Counted from the stretch's first letter, positions 1 through 10,486 are shown. The stretch: DNA of 64,000 bases from Candidatus Endomicrobiellum guadaloupense (GCA_031278895.1 JAITJN010000037.1:35724-99723); one strand, 5' to 3'. Notes: generated from the sequence alone by a model not told the origin. Program-made: numbers and translations.

Positions 1-3000
1 TTTATTATATACAATACAAAGTTCATAATCTTCATAATAAGATCTAATACTTTTTTTACGCCATTATACTTTGTTTCTATAGCAGTTAATATTTCTATAA
101 TATCCATAGCCTCAGTTATTTTAGGTTTGAACCCAATAATAAGATTTTCCTTAGCAAGTGTTCTAAACAGTATTTCTAGTGCTAAGTTAATACCAGGGAA
201 TATTTTTTCAGCCCAGTAAATAATATCTTTAAGACTTGATACAAATATTCTTGACCCATCGCTTTTTATTTTTTCATCATTAGAAGTGTTCGATTTCTGA
301 GAGTATTTAGGTAGTGATTTCAATAAATCAGGAATGGATAATAGTAAAATAACAATAAATTTTATTGATGTTATAAGGTTTAACTTCTTGTTGATTTCAT
401 TTTTTGTATTTTCAACTTTCGTTTGTGCTTCTTCATTCTTTCTATAAGTTGATAAGAACATTGCTATAGCGCCTGAACTGCTTATAAGAGAAACAAAATC
501 ATGTAATGTAGCAAGTATTAACTTCCCTCCATATCCTATTAATCCTGCAAGACCCATTACTACAATAAATTCTATAACATCTGAAAATGTGAGATTTGTT
601 ATTCCAGTTTTAAATATTCTGTATATTATAAATACTAGCGCAACTATAAAAGGAGAAATAATTATACTATATGCTGGGATTGTACTAAATAAACAAGATG
701 TTACTACAAGACTAATGGTAATACCTAACATAAACTTGACAACGTTATCTACTCTCTTAATTCTATCTATACTATTTGTAACAATTGATTTCGATTTGTT
801 TTGTAATGCTCTTTGAATTTCTTCAATTGAGATCGAAGTGACGTGTTTTTGAGGATACATTGTTTTTTTAAAAGTTATTGCTCTAAACAGATCAGCAAAA
901 GAAACAAGAAGTTCTTCTAACCATTTAAAGTTATTGTGTATAAAAAAACGGATTTTATTTTCAGGATTTGCAAATTGTCTATGAGCTAATTCATGTTGAA
1001 TAAAATTTATAAACAGTTTTTGATTAATAGTATTGTTTGCCAAAGGATCAAAAAATAATTGTCTAGCAAGGGTAAGATTTATATTAATTTTATCATTGAA
1101 GATGTCATATTCCATAACAATACCAGAACCAATGTTGTCTTTTAGTTCAATGATATCTTTTACCTGATCATATAAATCTTCATGAAGAGCTAATAATAAT
1201 TTGCTTTTAATATATGTATTTACAGAAGTAGCAGGAATTTGTAAAGGAACCAGCTCACTTTCAGTTAATTTTGCATTTAAAATAGTATTTCTTTGCCAAA
1301 GCGCATAAGAAGCAACAATAGAAGAAGGAATAAAGATAAGTAAGGGAATAATCATAAAAGGTAAAGCCCACGACATCATGGGAATTAAGATTAAAAAAGG
1401 GATAGAGACAGTAGCAGAAATAAAATTGATCATAGCAGTCAATCCAGCAGTTTTAGAAGATTTAGCAAGAGGTTGTTGAGATGAAGTAGAAGGAAGAAGT
1501 GGTTGTTGAGTAAAAATGCCATCAGAATGATTGTAGATGTAAGTTTTATCGTTAATTTTGAGAGTTAAAGGTTCAGATTTAGAAGAACCGCCAGAAAGAG
1601 AGATAGAAATGTCAGAGTCTAAAGAAGAAGCAATTTCTTGTAAGAAGTCGCTCAAAGCTTGAGTAGAGTATCCTCTTTGAACAAGAACATCAGAAAGACC
1701 GATAAGGCGCTGATTTATATCATTTTGAGACATATTAAGAGCAGCTAAGGTAGTAGATAAAATTTTACTTTGTTCTTTAGCTAAAGAGTGATAAGCTTGT
1801 TTAGCCAGTTCAACGCCATCATCAACAGTAGGAGTAATAACGATAAAAGAGATGCCTTGTTTTGCAAGCATGTCATTTAAGTATTGAGTATGAAAGCCGC
1901 CAGTGACAACAACAGAGATATTCTTAGAGTTATCTAAAGATTTGATAACTTTTTCAGTATCAGATAATGAAGAATCAAAGTGAATATTAAGTTTGTGAGA
2001 GTCGTGTAGGAATGAAAGGTTGTCAAAGAAGTATTGATTTCTATCGATATTAACGTTATAGAAAGAGTCAACAAGAGTTTCATAAGGAGCAAGCAGAGAA
2101 AGTTTTTTGTTATCAAGATACTTTATATATAATCGTTTCCATTCTTTAATATGTTGTTTATACCAATCATAGTTGTCAGAAGTAATACTAGTAGAGAAAT
2201 AATTATAAAATTCATCAGCAAACCATGATAGAAAAGCGACTTCTTTAGAGCCTTGGTCAGTTGCTAAAGCAATACTTAGTTGATCTTCAAGGCGTTCTTC
2301 TTCATCAAGCATAGAAATAGGGTTAATATTTTTATTAAGTTCAACTTGATTAAAGAGTTTGTTGAGTTCAGGGAAGTTGATAGAAAGGTCAATGTTGAGT
2401 TGTTTAGAGAAATTAATAATGAAAGCATAGAGTTTATCAATGTCCTTGAAGTTAGAAGATTGGTCAGTAATCATTTTGAAAGCTTGGTATGGGAGAGTTT
2501 GTTTAAGGTGTAAGATAAGAGATTTGAGTTGTGTAGAGGCTTGAGAATAATTGATTTTATCGCTTTGTTGAAGAAGAGCAATAAAAGTGGTGATATTTTT
2601 ATAAGAACTATTATCAATTTCAATAGAGCCAGACTGTTTATTAAAGATAGGTTGAATATCAATGCCAAACCTTTGAGCATAATTTGAGATAAGAGCGTAG
2701 AATTTCTTAGGAGAAATCTTACCAGAGTGATAATCTTTAAAGAGGGATTCGATTTTAAGTTGTCGTTTATTGGAATAAATAGATCTAAGGTAAAGGATAT
2801 CTTTATCAATACTAGAGAGGATAGAAGATATTTCGTTTTGAGAGTAAAGGATGTCACCGAACCGTTGAAGATTTTGTAGATAAGGGGATTTGTTTTCAAG
2901 GCCTTTGATAAGATGAGGGCGATTTGAGATAATGGAATAGTATTCAGGGCCAGTAAGCATACCAGTGTTAAGGATATTATTGACGATCTTTTGTTTAGTT

Positions 3001-3461
3001 TTTTTGTCTTTGATGTTAGAGAGCCAAGAAGTATCAACATCGCCAAAAGCCCCTTCCATATAGACATTTTTGACGCCATACTTTTTATCAAACAGTTCAA
3101 TGATGTAAGCGATGTTCTTTTGTACGTTAGGGTGAAGGTGTAGGTCTTGGATATTGATGATGATGGTATCGCTGGCAGAGAAGTTGGAGTTAGTAATTTT
3201 GCCTAAAGAGTTTGGAATAAAGAATTCGGACAAGATGTGTTTGAATTGTTGGGTAGAGATGATATTGTGTAGAACTTGAGCAATACTTTGTCCGTACACG
3301 TATGATAGTAGAAAACAATTGACTATTATTAATGCTACTACTTTTGTTTTGGTTAAGGGTTGAAGAGTATTTTTGAGCTGATAAAATCTGTACAAAATTC
3401 TTTTAAGCTTTTCACTAAAAGAAAATAGGAATAACAAGTGGTTTTTCAAGAAATTCTTCAT
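1..3461 (-). CDS. Giant membrane-associated protein of unknown function (C-terminus beyond window edge)
   Basis: Read codon by codon on the minus strand: open from ATG at 3461 (RBS-like gaggggg just upstream) to position 1 with no stop, >=1153 codons. Hydrophobic N-terminal segment (KVVALIIVNCFLLSYVYG), motif TIIINIQDLHLHPNVQKNIAYIIELF..VKNVYMEGAFGDVDTSW, motif VVVTGGFHTQYL, several hydrophobic helices, HExxH (IQHELAHRQFANP). Absent from the ORF track, which lists only short spurious ORFs here. Confidence 0.85.
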   Translation of the reverse strand, partial: MKNFLKNHLLFLFSFSEKLKRILYRFYQLKNTLQPLTKTKVVALIIVNCFLLSYVYGQSIAQVLHNIISTQQFKHILSEFFIPNSLGKITNSNFSASDTIIINIQDLHLHPNVQKNIAYIIELFDKKYGVKNVYMEGAFGDVDTSWLSNIKDKKTKQKIVNNILNTGMLTGPEYYSIISNRPHLIKGLENKSPYLQNLQRFGDILYSQNEISSILSSIDKDILYLRSIYSNKRQLKIESLFKDYHSGKISPKKFYALISNYAQRFGIDIQPIFNKQSGSIEIDNSSYKNITTFIALLQQSDKINYSQASTQLKSLILHLKQTLPYQAFKMITDQSSNFKDIDKLYAFIINFSKQLNIDLSINFPELNKLFNQVELNKNINPISMLDEEERLEDQLSIALATDQGSKEVAFLSWFADEFYNYFSTSITSDNYDWYKQHIKEWKRLYIKYLDNKKLSLLAPYETLVDSFYNVNIDRNQYFFDNLSFLHDSHKLNIHFDSSLSDTEKVIKSLDNSKNISVVVTGGFHTQYLNDMLAKQGISFIVITPTVDDGVELAKQAYHSLAKEQSKILSTTLAALNMSQNDINQRLIGLSDVLVQRGYSTQALSDFLQEIASSLDSDISISLSGGSSKSEPLTLKINDKTYIYNHSDGIFTQQPLLPSTSSQQPLAKSSKTAGLTAMINFISATVSIPFLILIPMMSWALPFMIIPLLIFIPSSIVASYALWQRNTILNAKLTESELVPLQIPATSVNTYIKSKLLLALHEDLYDQVKDIIELKDNIGSGIVMEYDIFNDKININLTLARQLFFDPLANNTINQKLFINFIQHELAHRQFANPENKIRFFIHNNFKWLEELLVSFADLFRAITFKKTMYPQKHVTSISIEEIQRALQNKSKSIVTNSIDRIKRVDNVVKFMLGITISLVVTSCLFSTIPAYSIIISPFIVALVFIIYRIFKTGITNLTFSDVIEFIVVMGLAGLIGYGGKLILATLHDFVSLISSSGAIAMFLSTYRKNEEAQTKVENTKNEINKKLNLITSIKFIVILLLSIPDLLKSLPKYSQKSNTSNDEKIKSDGSRIFVSSLKDIIYWAEKIFPGINLALEILFRTLAKENLIIGFKPKITEAMDIIEILTAIETKYNGVKKVLDLIMKIMNFVLYII

Positions 3462-3549
3462 GAATCCCCCTCTTGACAACATTTTTAAGTTACTTTTTTA
3501 TATTTCGCAATATTTTTTGTCTTTTAAAGATCTGACATTTAGAATTTTA

Positions 3550-5673
3550 TTATATTTTTGAATATTTTTTAAATAGAAAAACAATCATATAAGCAGAAAA
3601 AGTTCCTATCAATGCTCCTACAAGAACATCTGAAGGAAAATGGCTTCCTGTGTAGATTCTATAAAATCCTGAGTAAAAAGCAAGTATTATGTATAAATAC
3701 CAATACTTTTTAACTATTATAAACATAAAAGTACACAAAGAAAATGCTAATTCTGTATGTCCTGATGGAAAAGAGTCTGCATATAATTTTTCATATATAG
3801 TATTAATGTTTCCATCAAATACTTTTAATGGACGAGATCTTTCAAAATAATGTTTTAGAAAATGAACTATTACAGCGCCTACTATCATTACGCTTACCAT
3901 AAGAGCAAGATTTGTCCAGAAGTGATCTTTTTTATTTTTCCAGAGAATAAATATACATATTGTAAGTATTATAATAAAACTTAGATTGAAATTTTTGTCG
4001 TCAAAATAAGAAATAGGAGCAGCAAGAAAGTCTAAATACTTAGACTTTAACCCTGAATTTATAAATTTAAAAATAAAGTGATCAAAATTTAGAAGTTCTT
4101 GTTTGATATCTTTTTTTTGTTTTATAGCTATGGTTGTATAAGAGTCTGGAAGTTTAGATGGATTAAAAGATTTACAATATGTAAAAAAGAAGTTTTTGAT
4201 TTTTTTACCGTTTCTATATACTGGAAATGTTTCAACGTCTGCATATGATGAAAATACATCTCTATATCTAATTTTAGGATCTGAAAAAAAGTAGTCATTG
4301 CAGATATATAGAGCATTTTTATTTTTTAACTTCTCTAAGTCTCTTTGCCAAAAATCATAAGCATCTATTTTGTCACTTATACAAAATACCCTAAGCTCAG
4401 GGATACAAGCTGCAAGTTCACTAGCCAAATAACTCTTATATGTGAATATAAAAGGTCTTTCTTCTTTTGAGTAGGAGTTTACTATTTTTCTTATTTCGTT
4501 TCCTACTTCTTTCCAACCATAAACTTCATTTGTCACGTCAATTCTTTCTGATTCTGGAATGCCGTGTTCTATTTGTTCAATCTTGTCTTTTGGTATAAAC
4601 TTTTCAACAGGGACAACTCCATACAAAACATGTAAAGGAACTATAATAATCATAAATAATGCCAACGCCCAAGCTGTATAAGAATAAAGTTTAAACCATT
4701 TTATATCCCAAAACTTTAAGGTTAGATGCGTAACATATATAGACAACCCCAAATAACCCATTGCAGGCCAATGAGGAAGTATTTCATTAAATGTTGCTAT
4801 TGCATTAAAAAAAACTAAAACAGGTAAAGAGAAGCAAGAAATAACAAGAGCCGTTCTATCATTTTTCTTGTAAGCTTCCTTAATACATAAAAATGCAGCT
4901 ACTATAAATATTAGAAATAATAATGGGGAAATATATCCGGCTTGTGCCCCAATAGACCTGCCAAAAAATATTAAAGAGAATTTAGGTAGAGAACTGCCAA
5001 ATCCATGATTTAACTGAAATCCAAAAGAAGCCCAACTATTTTCTATATTCCACATTATAACTGGCAAAAACATTATGGCAGATAAAATAATTCCAAAGTA
5101 AGGCTCTTTTTTCTTAAACCAGAATCTATGTTTTGGAGAAAAAATAAGAAATAGAGATATTGAGAAAGGTATCAACACTCCATTATATTTAGAAAGCATT
5201 GCCAATCCTGTTGTAATGCCAAGCAAATACCAATAATTTTTATTATTAGTTTCAATTAGAGTGATAAAAATAAGGAGCGATAAAAGCCAGAAGAGTGCAA
5301 GTGGGGAATCTGGAACAGCTATTACAGAACCTAAGAATGAAAATACAGGGAGAACATTTAATAGTAGAACTCCAAAAAATGCTGTTCTTTCATTATAAAG
5401 TTTTTTAGCGCATGTAAAAAATATCCATATTGCAAAGAAGAATATTAATACAGTAGGAAACCTTACAGCAAATTCATTATTTCCAAAAATCAATGTTGAA
5501 GCTTTGATTATATATCCTATTAGAGGTGGATGATCAAAATATGAGAGATCCAAAAATTTGGAATATACCCAATAATGAGCTTCGTCTATTGTTAAGCCAA
5601 TTTTACCTATTATTAAAAGTCTAAGTAGTGTTGAAACTATATTCACAATCCAAAACCATAATTTATAATTCAT
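3550..5673 (-). CDS. Glycosyltransferase family 39 (ArnT/PMT-like) with C-terminal PAP2 phosphatase domain
   Basis: N-term DEAHYWVYSKFLDLSYFDHPPLIGYIIK typical of GT39; C-term KHYFERSRP ... PSGH ... YRIYTGSHFPSD is the PAP2 signature. Confidence 0.88.
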   Translation of the reverse strand: MNYKLWFWIVNIVSTLLRLLIIGKIGLTIDEAHYWVYSKFLDLSYFDHPPLIGYIIKASTLIFGNNEFAVRFPTVLIFFFAIWIFFTCAKKLYNERTAFFGVLLLNVLPVFSFLGSVIAVPDSPLALFWLLSLLIFITLIETNNKNYWYLLGITTGLAMLSKYNGVLIPFSISLFLIFSPKHRFWFKKKEPYFGIILSAIMFLPVIMWNIENSWASFGFQLNHGFGSSLPKFSLIFFGRSIGAQAGYISPLLFLIFIVAAFLCIKEAYKKNDRTALVISCFSLPVLVFFNAIATFNEILPHWPAMGYLGLSIYVTHLTLKFWDIKWFKLYSYTAWALALFMIIIVPLHVLYGVVPVEKFIPKDKIEQIEHGIPESERIDVTNEVYGWKEVGNEIRKIVNSYSKEERPFIFTYKSYLASELAACIPELRVFCISDKIDAYDFWQRDLEKLKNKNALYICNDYFFSDPKIRYRDVFSSYADVETFPVYRNGKKIKNFFFTYCKSFNPSKLPDSYTTIAIKQKKDIKQELLNFDHFIFKFINSGLKSKYLDFLAAPISYFDDKNFNLSFIIILTICIFILWKNKKDHFWTNLALMVSVMIVGAVIVHFLKHYFERSRPLKVFDGNINTIYEKLYADSFPSGHTELAFSLCTFMFIIVKKYWYLYIILAFYSGFYRIYTGSHFPSDVLVGALIGTFSAYMIVFLFKKYSKI

Positions 5674-6375
5674 TTATTTCCCTGCTGTTAGTTTAAGTTT
5701 TAAAACTTTAAATAGATAAGTTATTAAAGTTCCGGGACGAAGTTTTGATTTCCCTGAAAATCTTGTAAGAAAAACTATAGGGTATTCTATAACTTTCAAG
5801 TTATTTTTTTTGATTTTATATAGAACTTCAGTAACTATAAAAGGATCGCTTGCAGTTAGTTTAGAAGCAAATTTAACAAGAGCTGCTCTTTTAAACATTC
5901 TATATCCGGAAGTAGTGTCTTCTATTTTGATGCCTAATACAAAGGACAAATAACGTCTTGAAAAACTGCTCACTAATTGTCTAATTAATGATCTTTCTTC
6001 ATCTTTTCCGCCATTAACATAACGAGATCCTATAACAACATCGCAATCTTGTATTGTTTTTAAAAATCCTGGAATATATTTAGGGGAGTGAGAACCGTCG
6101 CCGTCCATTTCAACTATATAATCAGCGCCCATATCAAGAGCTTTTAGAAATCCGTCTTTGCCTGCATAACCTCTTCCTTTTTTTTCTTTTCTTAAAAGAA
6201 GATGAACTTTGTTGTTTATGTTTGACAGTTCTTCAACTATTTTATAAGTTTCGTCAGGAGACATATCATCAACAACTAAAACATCTACATCAGCTCCACA
6301 ATTTAAAACATCTTCAACCATAAGTTTTATATTGGGAGCTTCATTATATGTAGGAATCATTACTACAGTTTTCAT
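5674..6375 (-). CDS. Polyprenol-monophosphomannose synthase-like glycosyltransferase family 2
   Basis: MKTVVMIPTYNEAPNIKLMVEDVL...VDDMSPDETY...EMDGDGSHSPKYIP; the longer ORF start at 6462 overlaps the upstream gene, so the start is set at 6375. Confidence 0.9.
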   Translation of the reverse strand: MKTVVMIPTYNEAPNIKLMVEDVLNCGADVDVLVVDDMSPDETYKIVEELSNINNKVHLLLRKEKKGRGYAGKDGFLKALDMGADYIVEMDGDGSHSPKYIPGFLKTIQDCDVVIGSRYVNGGKDEERSLIRQLVSSFSRRYLSFVLGIKIEDTTSGYRMFKRAALVKFASKLTASDPFIVTEVLYKIKKNNLKVIEYPIVFLTRFSGKSKLRPGTLITYLFKVLKLKLTAGK

Positions 6376-6404
6376 AAAACCTCTATTTCGGATTTCAAAG
6401 AATA

Positions 6405-7547
6405 TTATACATATTCTTCTATTGCATATATAACATCTTTTGGCGGAATTGATTCCATGCAATTGTCAACTAAATCACACTCTTGCTTATAGCAAACGAC
6501 GCATGTTTTATTGGACTGTATTTTTGTACCTTTTGAATATATTTCTATTTCGTTTACTGAAGTTGGACCAAAAAGAGATACTACATTTTTTTTAAGTCCA
6601 GCAGCAGCATGCAAGGCCATTGTATCACCGCATAAGACTATATCACAAAGATTTATTTTTGCAAAGAAATCAGGGATAGTATTGTTAATTCCTGTTGATA
6701 TAACATTTGGCATGCTTTCTTTTAAAATTAAGTCAATTTCGTTTTTATCATCAGAACTACCAAAAAGCAAAACAAAATGTCCTTTTTGCGAGAATGATTT
6801 TGCTGTTTCAATAAACCCCTTTGATGTCCATTTTTTTAATTTCCATCTTTTTCCTGCCCCTGGATGGATACCTATAATTTTCTTATCATGAGATATATTA
6901 TTATCTTCTAAAAATTGTTTAGCTTTTTCTACTGAATTTTTTTGCAAAGGAACAATTATTTCATAATTATCTTTTGGAAGTTCTGCTATTTTAGACATCC
7001 AATGTTGATATGTAAAAATATTAGCTCTTTTAAGTTCATCATAGGCGCTTGTTTTAAGCCATTCTTTAGCATAATTATTTGAGTATATAATATTTCTATT
7101 GTCATCTAAAGAAAAACCCTTTATTTCTGTTTTGTTTGATAGTTTTGTAATAGATAAACTCTCAAAGGCCAAATCTAAATTAATAACTATGTCAAAAAAG
7201 TTATTTACAAGATATTTTATAGCGTTTTCATCATTATGTACTATTTTATCTATAAGATTATTTCCTTCAAGGACTGCAGCGTTTTTTGTGTCAACAATCC
7301 AAGTAATTTCGCTTTTCGGATAAAGTTCTTTTAATCCGTTTAACAGAAATGTGGTTCTTAAAACATCTCCCATTGCACCAAGTTTGACAACTAGAATGCG
7401 TTTGTTATCTTTTTTCCCTGAAATTTTTAAGTAGTTTCTACATTCTTTACAATGGGCATTATTATTTTTTTGATAAACACAAGGTCTATCTAACTGGAAA
7501 TTTGAACAATCGGTGAAAACTTCGAAAGTATTATTAATTTCTATCAT
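6405..7547 (-). CDS. Glycosyltransferase family 9 (heptosyltransferase-like)
   Basis: RILVVKLGAMGDVLRTTFLLNGLKELYP ... IGIHPGAGKRWKLKKW ... CGDTMALHAAAGLKKNVVSLFGPTSVNE. Confidence 0.9.
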   Translation of the reverse strand: MIEINNTFEVFTDCSNFQLDRPCVYQKNNNAHCKECRNYLKISGKKDNKRILVVKLGAMGDVLRTTFLLNGLKELYPKSEITWIVDTKNAAVLEGNNLIDKIVHNDENAIKYLVNNFFDIVINLDLAFESLSITKLSNKTEIKGFSLDDNRNIIYSNNYAKEWLKTSAYDELKRANIFTYQHWMSKIAELPKDNYEIIVPLQKNSVEKAKQFLEDNNISHDKKIIGIHPGAGKRWKLKKWTSKGFIETAKSFSQKGHFVLLFGSSDDKNEIDLILKESMPNVISTGINNTIPDFFAKINLCDIVLCGDTMALHAAAGLKKNVVSLFGPTSVNEIEIYSKGTKIQSNKTCVVCYKQECDLVDNCMESIPPKDVIYAIEEYV

Positions 7548-7640
7548 AATTATGAAATTAGCAAATCTTGTTCTTCATTGCAATATCGTATACAAAGTAG
7601 TAGAATCTCTGCTCTGTAAAATTGTCTATATGGAGATCTT

Positions 7641-9059
7641 ATGGATAGGTTATTTTGTAAGAAAAATGCATTTTTTATTGTTGGCTTTGTTATATTATTT
7701 AAAATGTTTTTGTCTGCTTGTGTGGAATTACATCCAGATGAGGCATATTATTGGCTTTGGTCACAACACTTGGCATTAGGCTACTTTGATCATTCTCCAA
7801 TGGTAGCGTGGTTTATAAAAATAACTACACTATTTTCCAATTCTGAACTTGCTGTAAGGTTTTCTTCTATGATACTAACCATAATAGTTAGTCTTGTAAT
7901 ATGGAAACTAGCAAAAAAACTTTTTAATGAAACTATAGCATCTGCATCTGTTATAGTATTAAATACTCTGCCTGAAATGATGGTAGCTTCAATAGTAATT
8001 ACTCCAGATACACCGGTGTTTTTATTTTTTTCGTTGACTTTATATTATATGTGGCGTTTGTTTGAAACTAATAAAACAAAATTTTGGTATATAACAGGCC
8101 TGTTCTTTGGGTTAGCTTTATTATCAAAATATACAGCTATATTGTTTGGGTTAAGCCTTTTTATATATATGATTGCAGACAAAAAATGGACTTGGTTCGA
8201 AAATAAGCATTTTTATCTAATGTTTGTTGTGTCTTTTATTGTATTTTTGCCTGTCATTATATGGAACTATCGTCATGATTGGGTATCTTTTACATTTCAA
8301 CTCCATCATGGACTAACGAGCGATGGAATTCATTGGAACTATGTGTTTGATTATTTGTGCTCTCAATGTCTTGTAGCCGGACCAATCATTTTTATTTCAG
8401 GAATTATTGCTGGTTTAGGTTATTTTTGTTCAAAAAATTCAAAGAGAATTTTTATTGCATCTTTTTCTATACCAATAATAGTATTTTTTATGTTTACTGC
8501 TTTAAAGAGAAACCCAGGTGCAAATTGGCCTGCTTTTGCATATTTTGCTTTCAGCATTATGGTTTGCGCCTATTTGCTTGAAAATAATTCAGATATAAAA
8601 AGGAAAGTTTTAATATATGGGACAACATTTAATTTTATTATCTCTTTCCTTTTAGGACTGCACGTTAAATATGCGATTATTCCTTTGGGTATTTTCTCAT
8701 GCCATGCTGCTGTTGCTGATGCAACTAATTGGTTTCACGGGTGGAAGGATTTAGGAGACTATCTTATAAAAAAAGATATTAAATATGTTGTAACAGACAA
8801 TCAACAGTGGGGTGGAATTGTGGCTTATTATACAGAGAATAAATTTGGAGTATTAACGGGGCATGTTCCTGTAAATCAGTTTAAGTATTGGGAAATTCCA
8901 AAAGACTTAGCTTATTCCAAAACTGCGATTGTAAAAATAGATAAAGATATGGGAGATAATTTTAGTAAAATTGAAAATGCTGATATTTTAACAGTTTCAA
9001 GAAAGAGTATTCCTATTCGCCAATATGCAATTGTTGAAACCAATGGTTATGTGAGATGA
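7641..9059 (+). CDS. Glycosyltransferase family 39 protein
   Basis: DEAYYWLWSQHLALGYFDHSPMVAWFIK motif and multiple TM segments; RBS ggagatctt before ATG. Confidence 0.85.
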   Translation: MDRLFCKKNAFFIVGFVILFKMFLSACVELHPDEAYYWLWSQHLALGYFDHSPMVAWFIKITTLFSNSELAVRFSSMILTIIVSLVIWKLAKKLFNETIASASVIVLNTLPEMMVASIVITPDTPVFLFFSLTLYYMWRLFETNKTKFWYITGLFFGLALLSKYTAILFGLSLFIYMIADKKWTWFENKHFYLMFVVSFIVFLPVIIWNYRHDWVSFTFQLHHGLTSDGIHWNYVFDYLCSQCLVAGPIIFISGIIAGLGYFCSKNSKRIFIASFSIPIIVFFMFTALKRNPGANWPAFAYFAFSIMVCAYLLENNSDIKRKVLIYGTTFNFIISFLLGLHVKYAIIPLGIFSCHAAVADATNWFHGWKDLGDYLIKKDIKYVVTDNQQWGGIVAYYTENKFGVLTGHVPVNQFKYWEIPKDLAYSKTAIVKIDKDMGDNFSKIENADILTVSRKSIPIRQYAIVETNGYVR

Positions 9060-9158
9060 AAAGTTAATTTTCAAGCCTGAATTTATCGGTTTATAGTGCG
9101 ACTGTGTTTATCATGATAAAATTGAATTGTAAAAGACAAAATAGTACAATCCATATTT

Positions 9159-10484
9159 ATGAGGTACGCATTTGCGATTTTAATGGTTTTCTTTGCGGCA
9201 TCTTCTATCCTTGCAGATCAAACTGATCTGATAAATGTTTCAGTTATGTCAAAAATTTCTCTTGCCTTAGATTACGACTTACAATTTAGAGCAGTATCTT
9301 ATTCAAACATAGATTATACGTCGGCAAAGACCAAATCTGCAGATGTTTTTTCTCAATATTTAAATTTAAATGTAATAGGGAAATTTGACGATAGAATTGA
9401 AATGTCTGCAAAGCTTGGTTCATATGGCTTTTCAGGAAAGTATTATAGTGCTTTTGAAATGCCTTACGAAGGTAGGGATTTTGAAATTTTTTTAGAGACA
9501 GCTTTTCTTACATTCAAGAATGAGAAAGGTTTTTCTCTTCCCTACAAGATATATATTGGAAAACAAGAGTTTCATTATGGCAATGGCTTTATAGTAGATG
9601 GTGATAATACTGGTATGCTTGGTGCTGAAGTAAATATTGAATTGTCCAGATTTTTGACTTTAGATATGTTTGCTTCAAAAGTTTCTGATGAGAATTTTAA
9701 TTTTTATGGAATCAATTTTAATTTTTTTTCTTTTATAGAGCTTACACTATGCCAAGAACGTAATGACTCTGGGTATATATATATAAAAGGTTTGTCTACT
9801 AAAAATTCTGGTGATGATTCAAACAAGATTGAATATGATAATAAAACTTTTTATGATATTCGCATGGCAAATAATGGTAAGAAGTATGAATACGCTATTG
9901 AAGCTGCTCAGCAAAAAGGTGGTTTATTAAAAGACAATAGGCAAAAAGTTGACTATGATGCGTATATGTTTAGTTTAAACGGTGTATGGCATGTAGATAT
10001 GTTTAGAAGAGATGCTAATGCATGTATTTTATTTACATATTCTGGGGCAAAGGGAGAAAATTGTTTTAATCCTACATTTGCAAAAAGATATAATGGTTTG
10101 CAAAGAATAGGGTATGGAACACTATTTGCCGCAAATACTACTGACTCTTTTATTGTTCTGCCAAAAGGGTATTATGGAATAAACACATTAGGAGGTTGTT
10201 TTGATATTTCACCATTTAACGCATTTACTTCAGGCGTTTCATATTTCTTCTTTTCAGCTTCAAATGCACCGACTGATGCAGGTGATGCAGGATTTTCTAA
10301 AATTTATGGCGCAAAAGCTGATTTAGGAAAAGAATTAGATTTTTTTGTTAAATATAAATATAAAAATTATTTTGATATAGTTTTTGATTTCGCGTGGTAT
10401 ACGCCCCCTTCAAAAGCTGATAAGGTTTTTGCCAATATAAATTCTTCATATTTATTCCAAATAGGAATAGTCGCGAGGTTCTAA
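9159..10484 (+). CDS. Putative outer-membrane beta-barrel (porin-like) protein
   Basis: Signal peptide MRYAFAILMVFFAASSILA, alternating amphipathic strands, terminal ...IGIVARF. Confidence 0.6.
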   Translation: MRYAFAILMVFFAASSILADQTDLINVSVMSKISLALDYDLQFRAVSYSNIDYTSAKTKSADVFSQYLNLNVIGKFDDRIEMSAKLGSYGFSGKYYSAFEMPYEGRDFEIFLETAFLTFKNEKGFSLPYKIYIGKQEFHYGNGFIVDGDNTGMLGAEVNIELSRFLTLDMFASKVSDENFNFYGINFNFFSFIELTLCQERNDSGYIYIKGLSTKNSGDDSNKIEYDNKTFYDIRMANNGKKYEYAIEAAQQKGGLLKDNRQKVDYDAYMFSLNGVWHVDMFRRDANACILFTYSGAKGENCFNPTFAKRYNGLQRIGYGTLFAANTTDSFIVLPKGYYGINTLGGCFDISPFNAFTSGVSYFFFSASNAPTDAGDAGFSKIYGAKADLGKELDFFVKYKYKNYFDIVFDFAWYTPPSKADKVFANINSSYLFQIGIVARF

Positions 10485-10486
10485 AT

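Noticed and set aside
2471-3100. 209-aa minus ORF in track
   Set aside because: Out of frame with, and fully inside, the continuous giant minus ORF; low-complexity L/S/I/K-rich translation typical of a shadow frame. Same applies to 589-816, 1934-2116 and 2280-2513.
6511-7779. Plus-strand ORFs 6511-6891, 7099-7323, 7513-7779
   Set aside because: Antisense or overlapping with GT9 and GT39 genes; no recognisable product.
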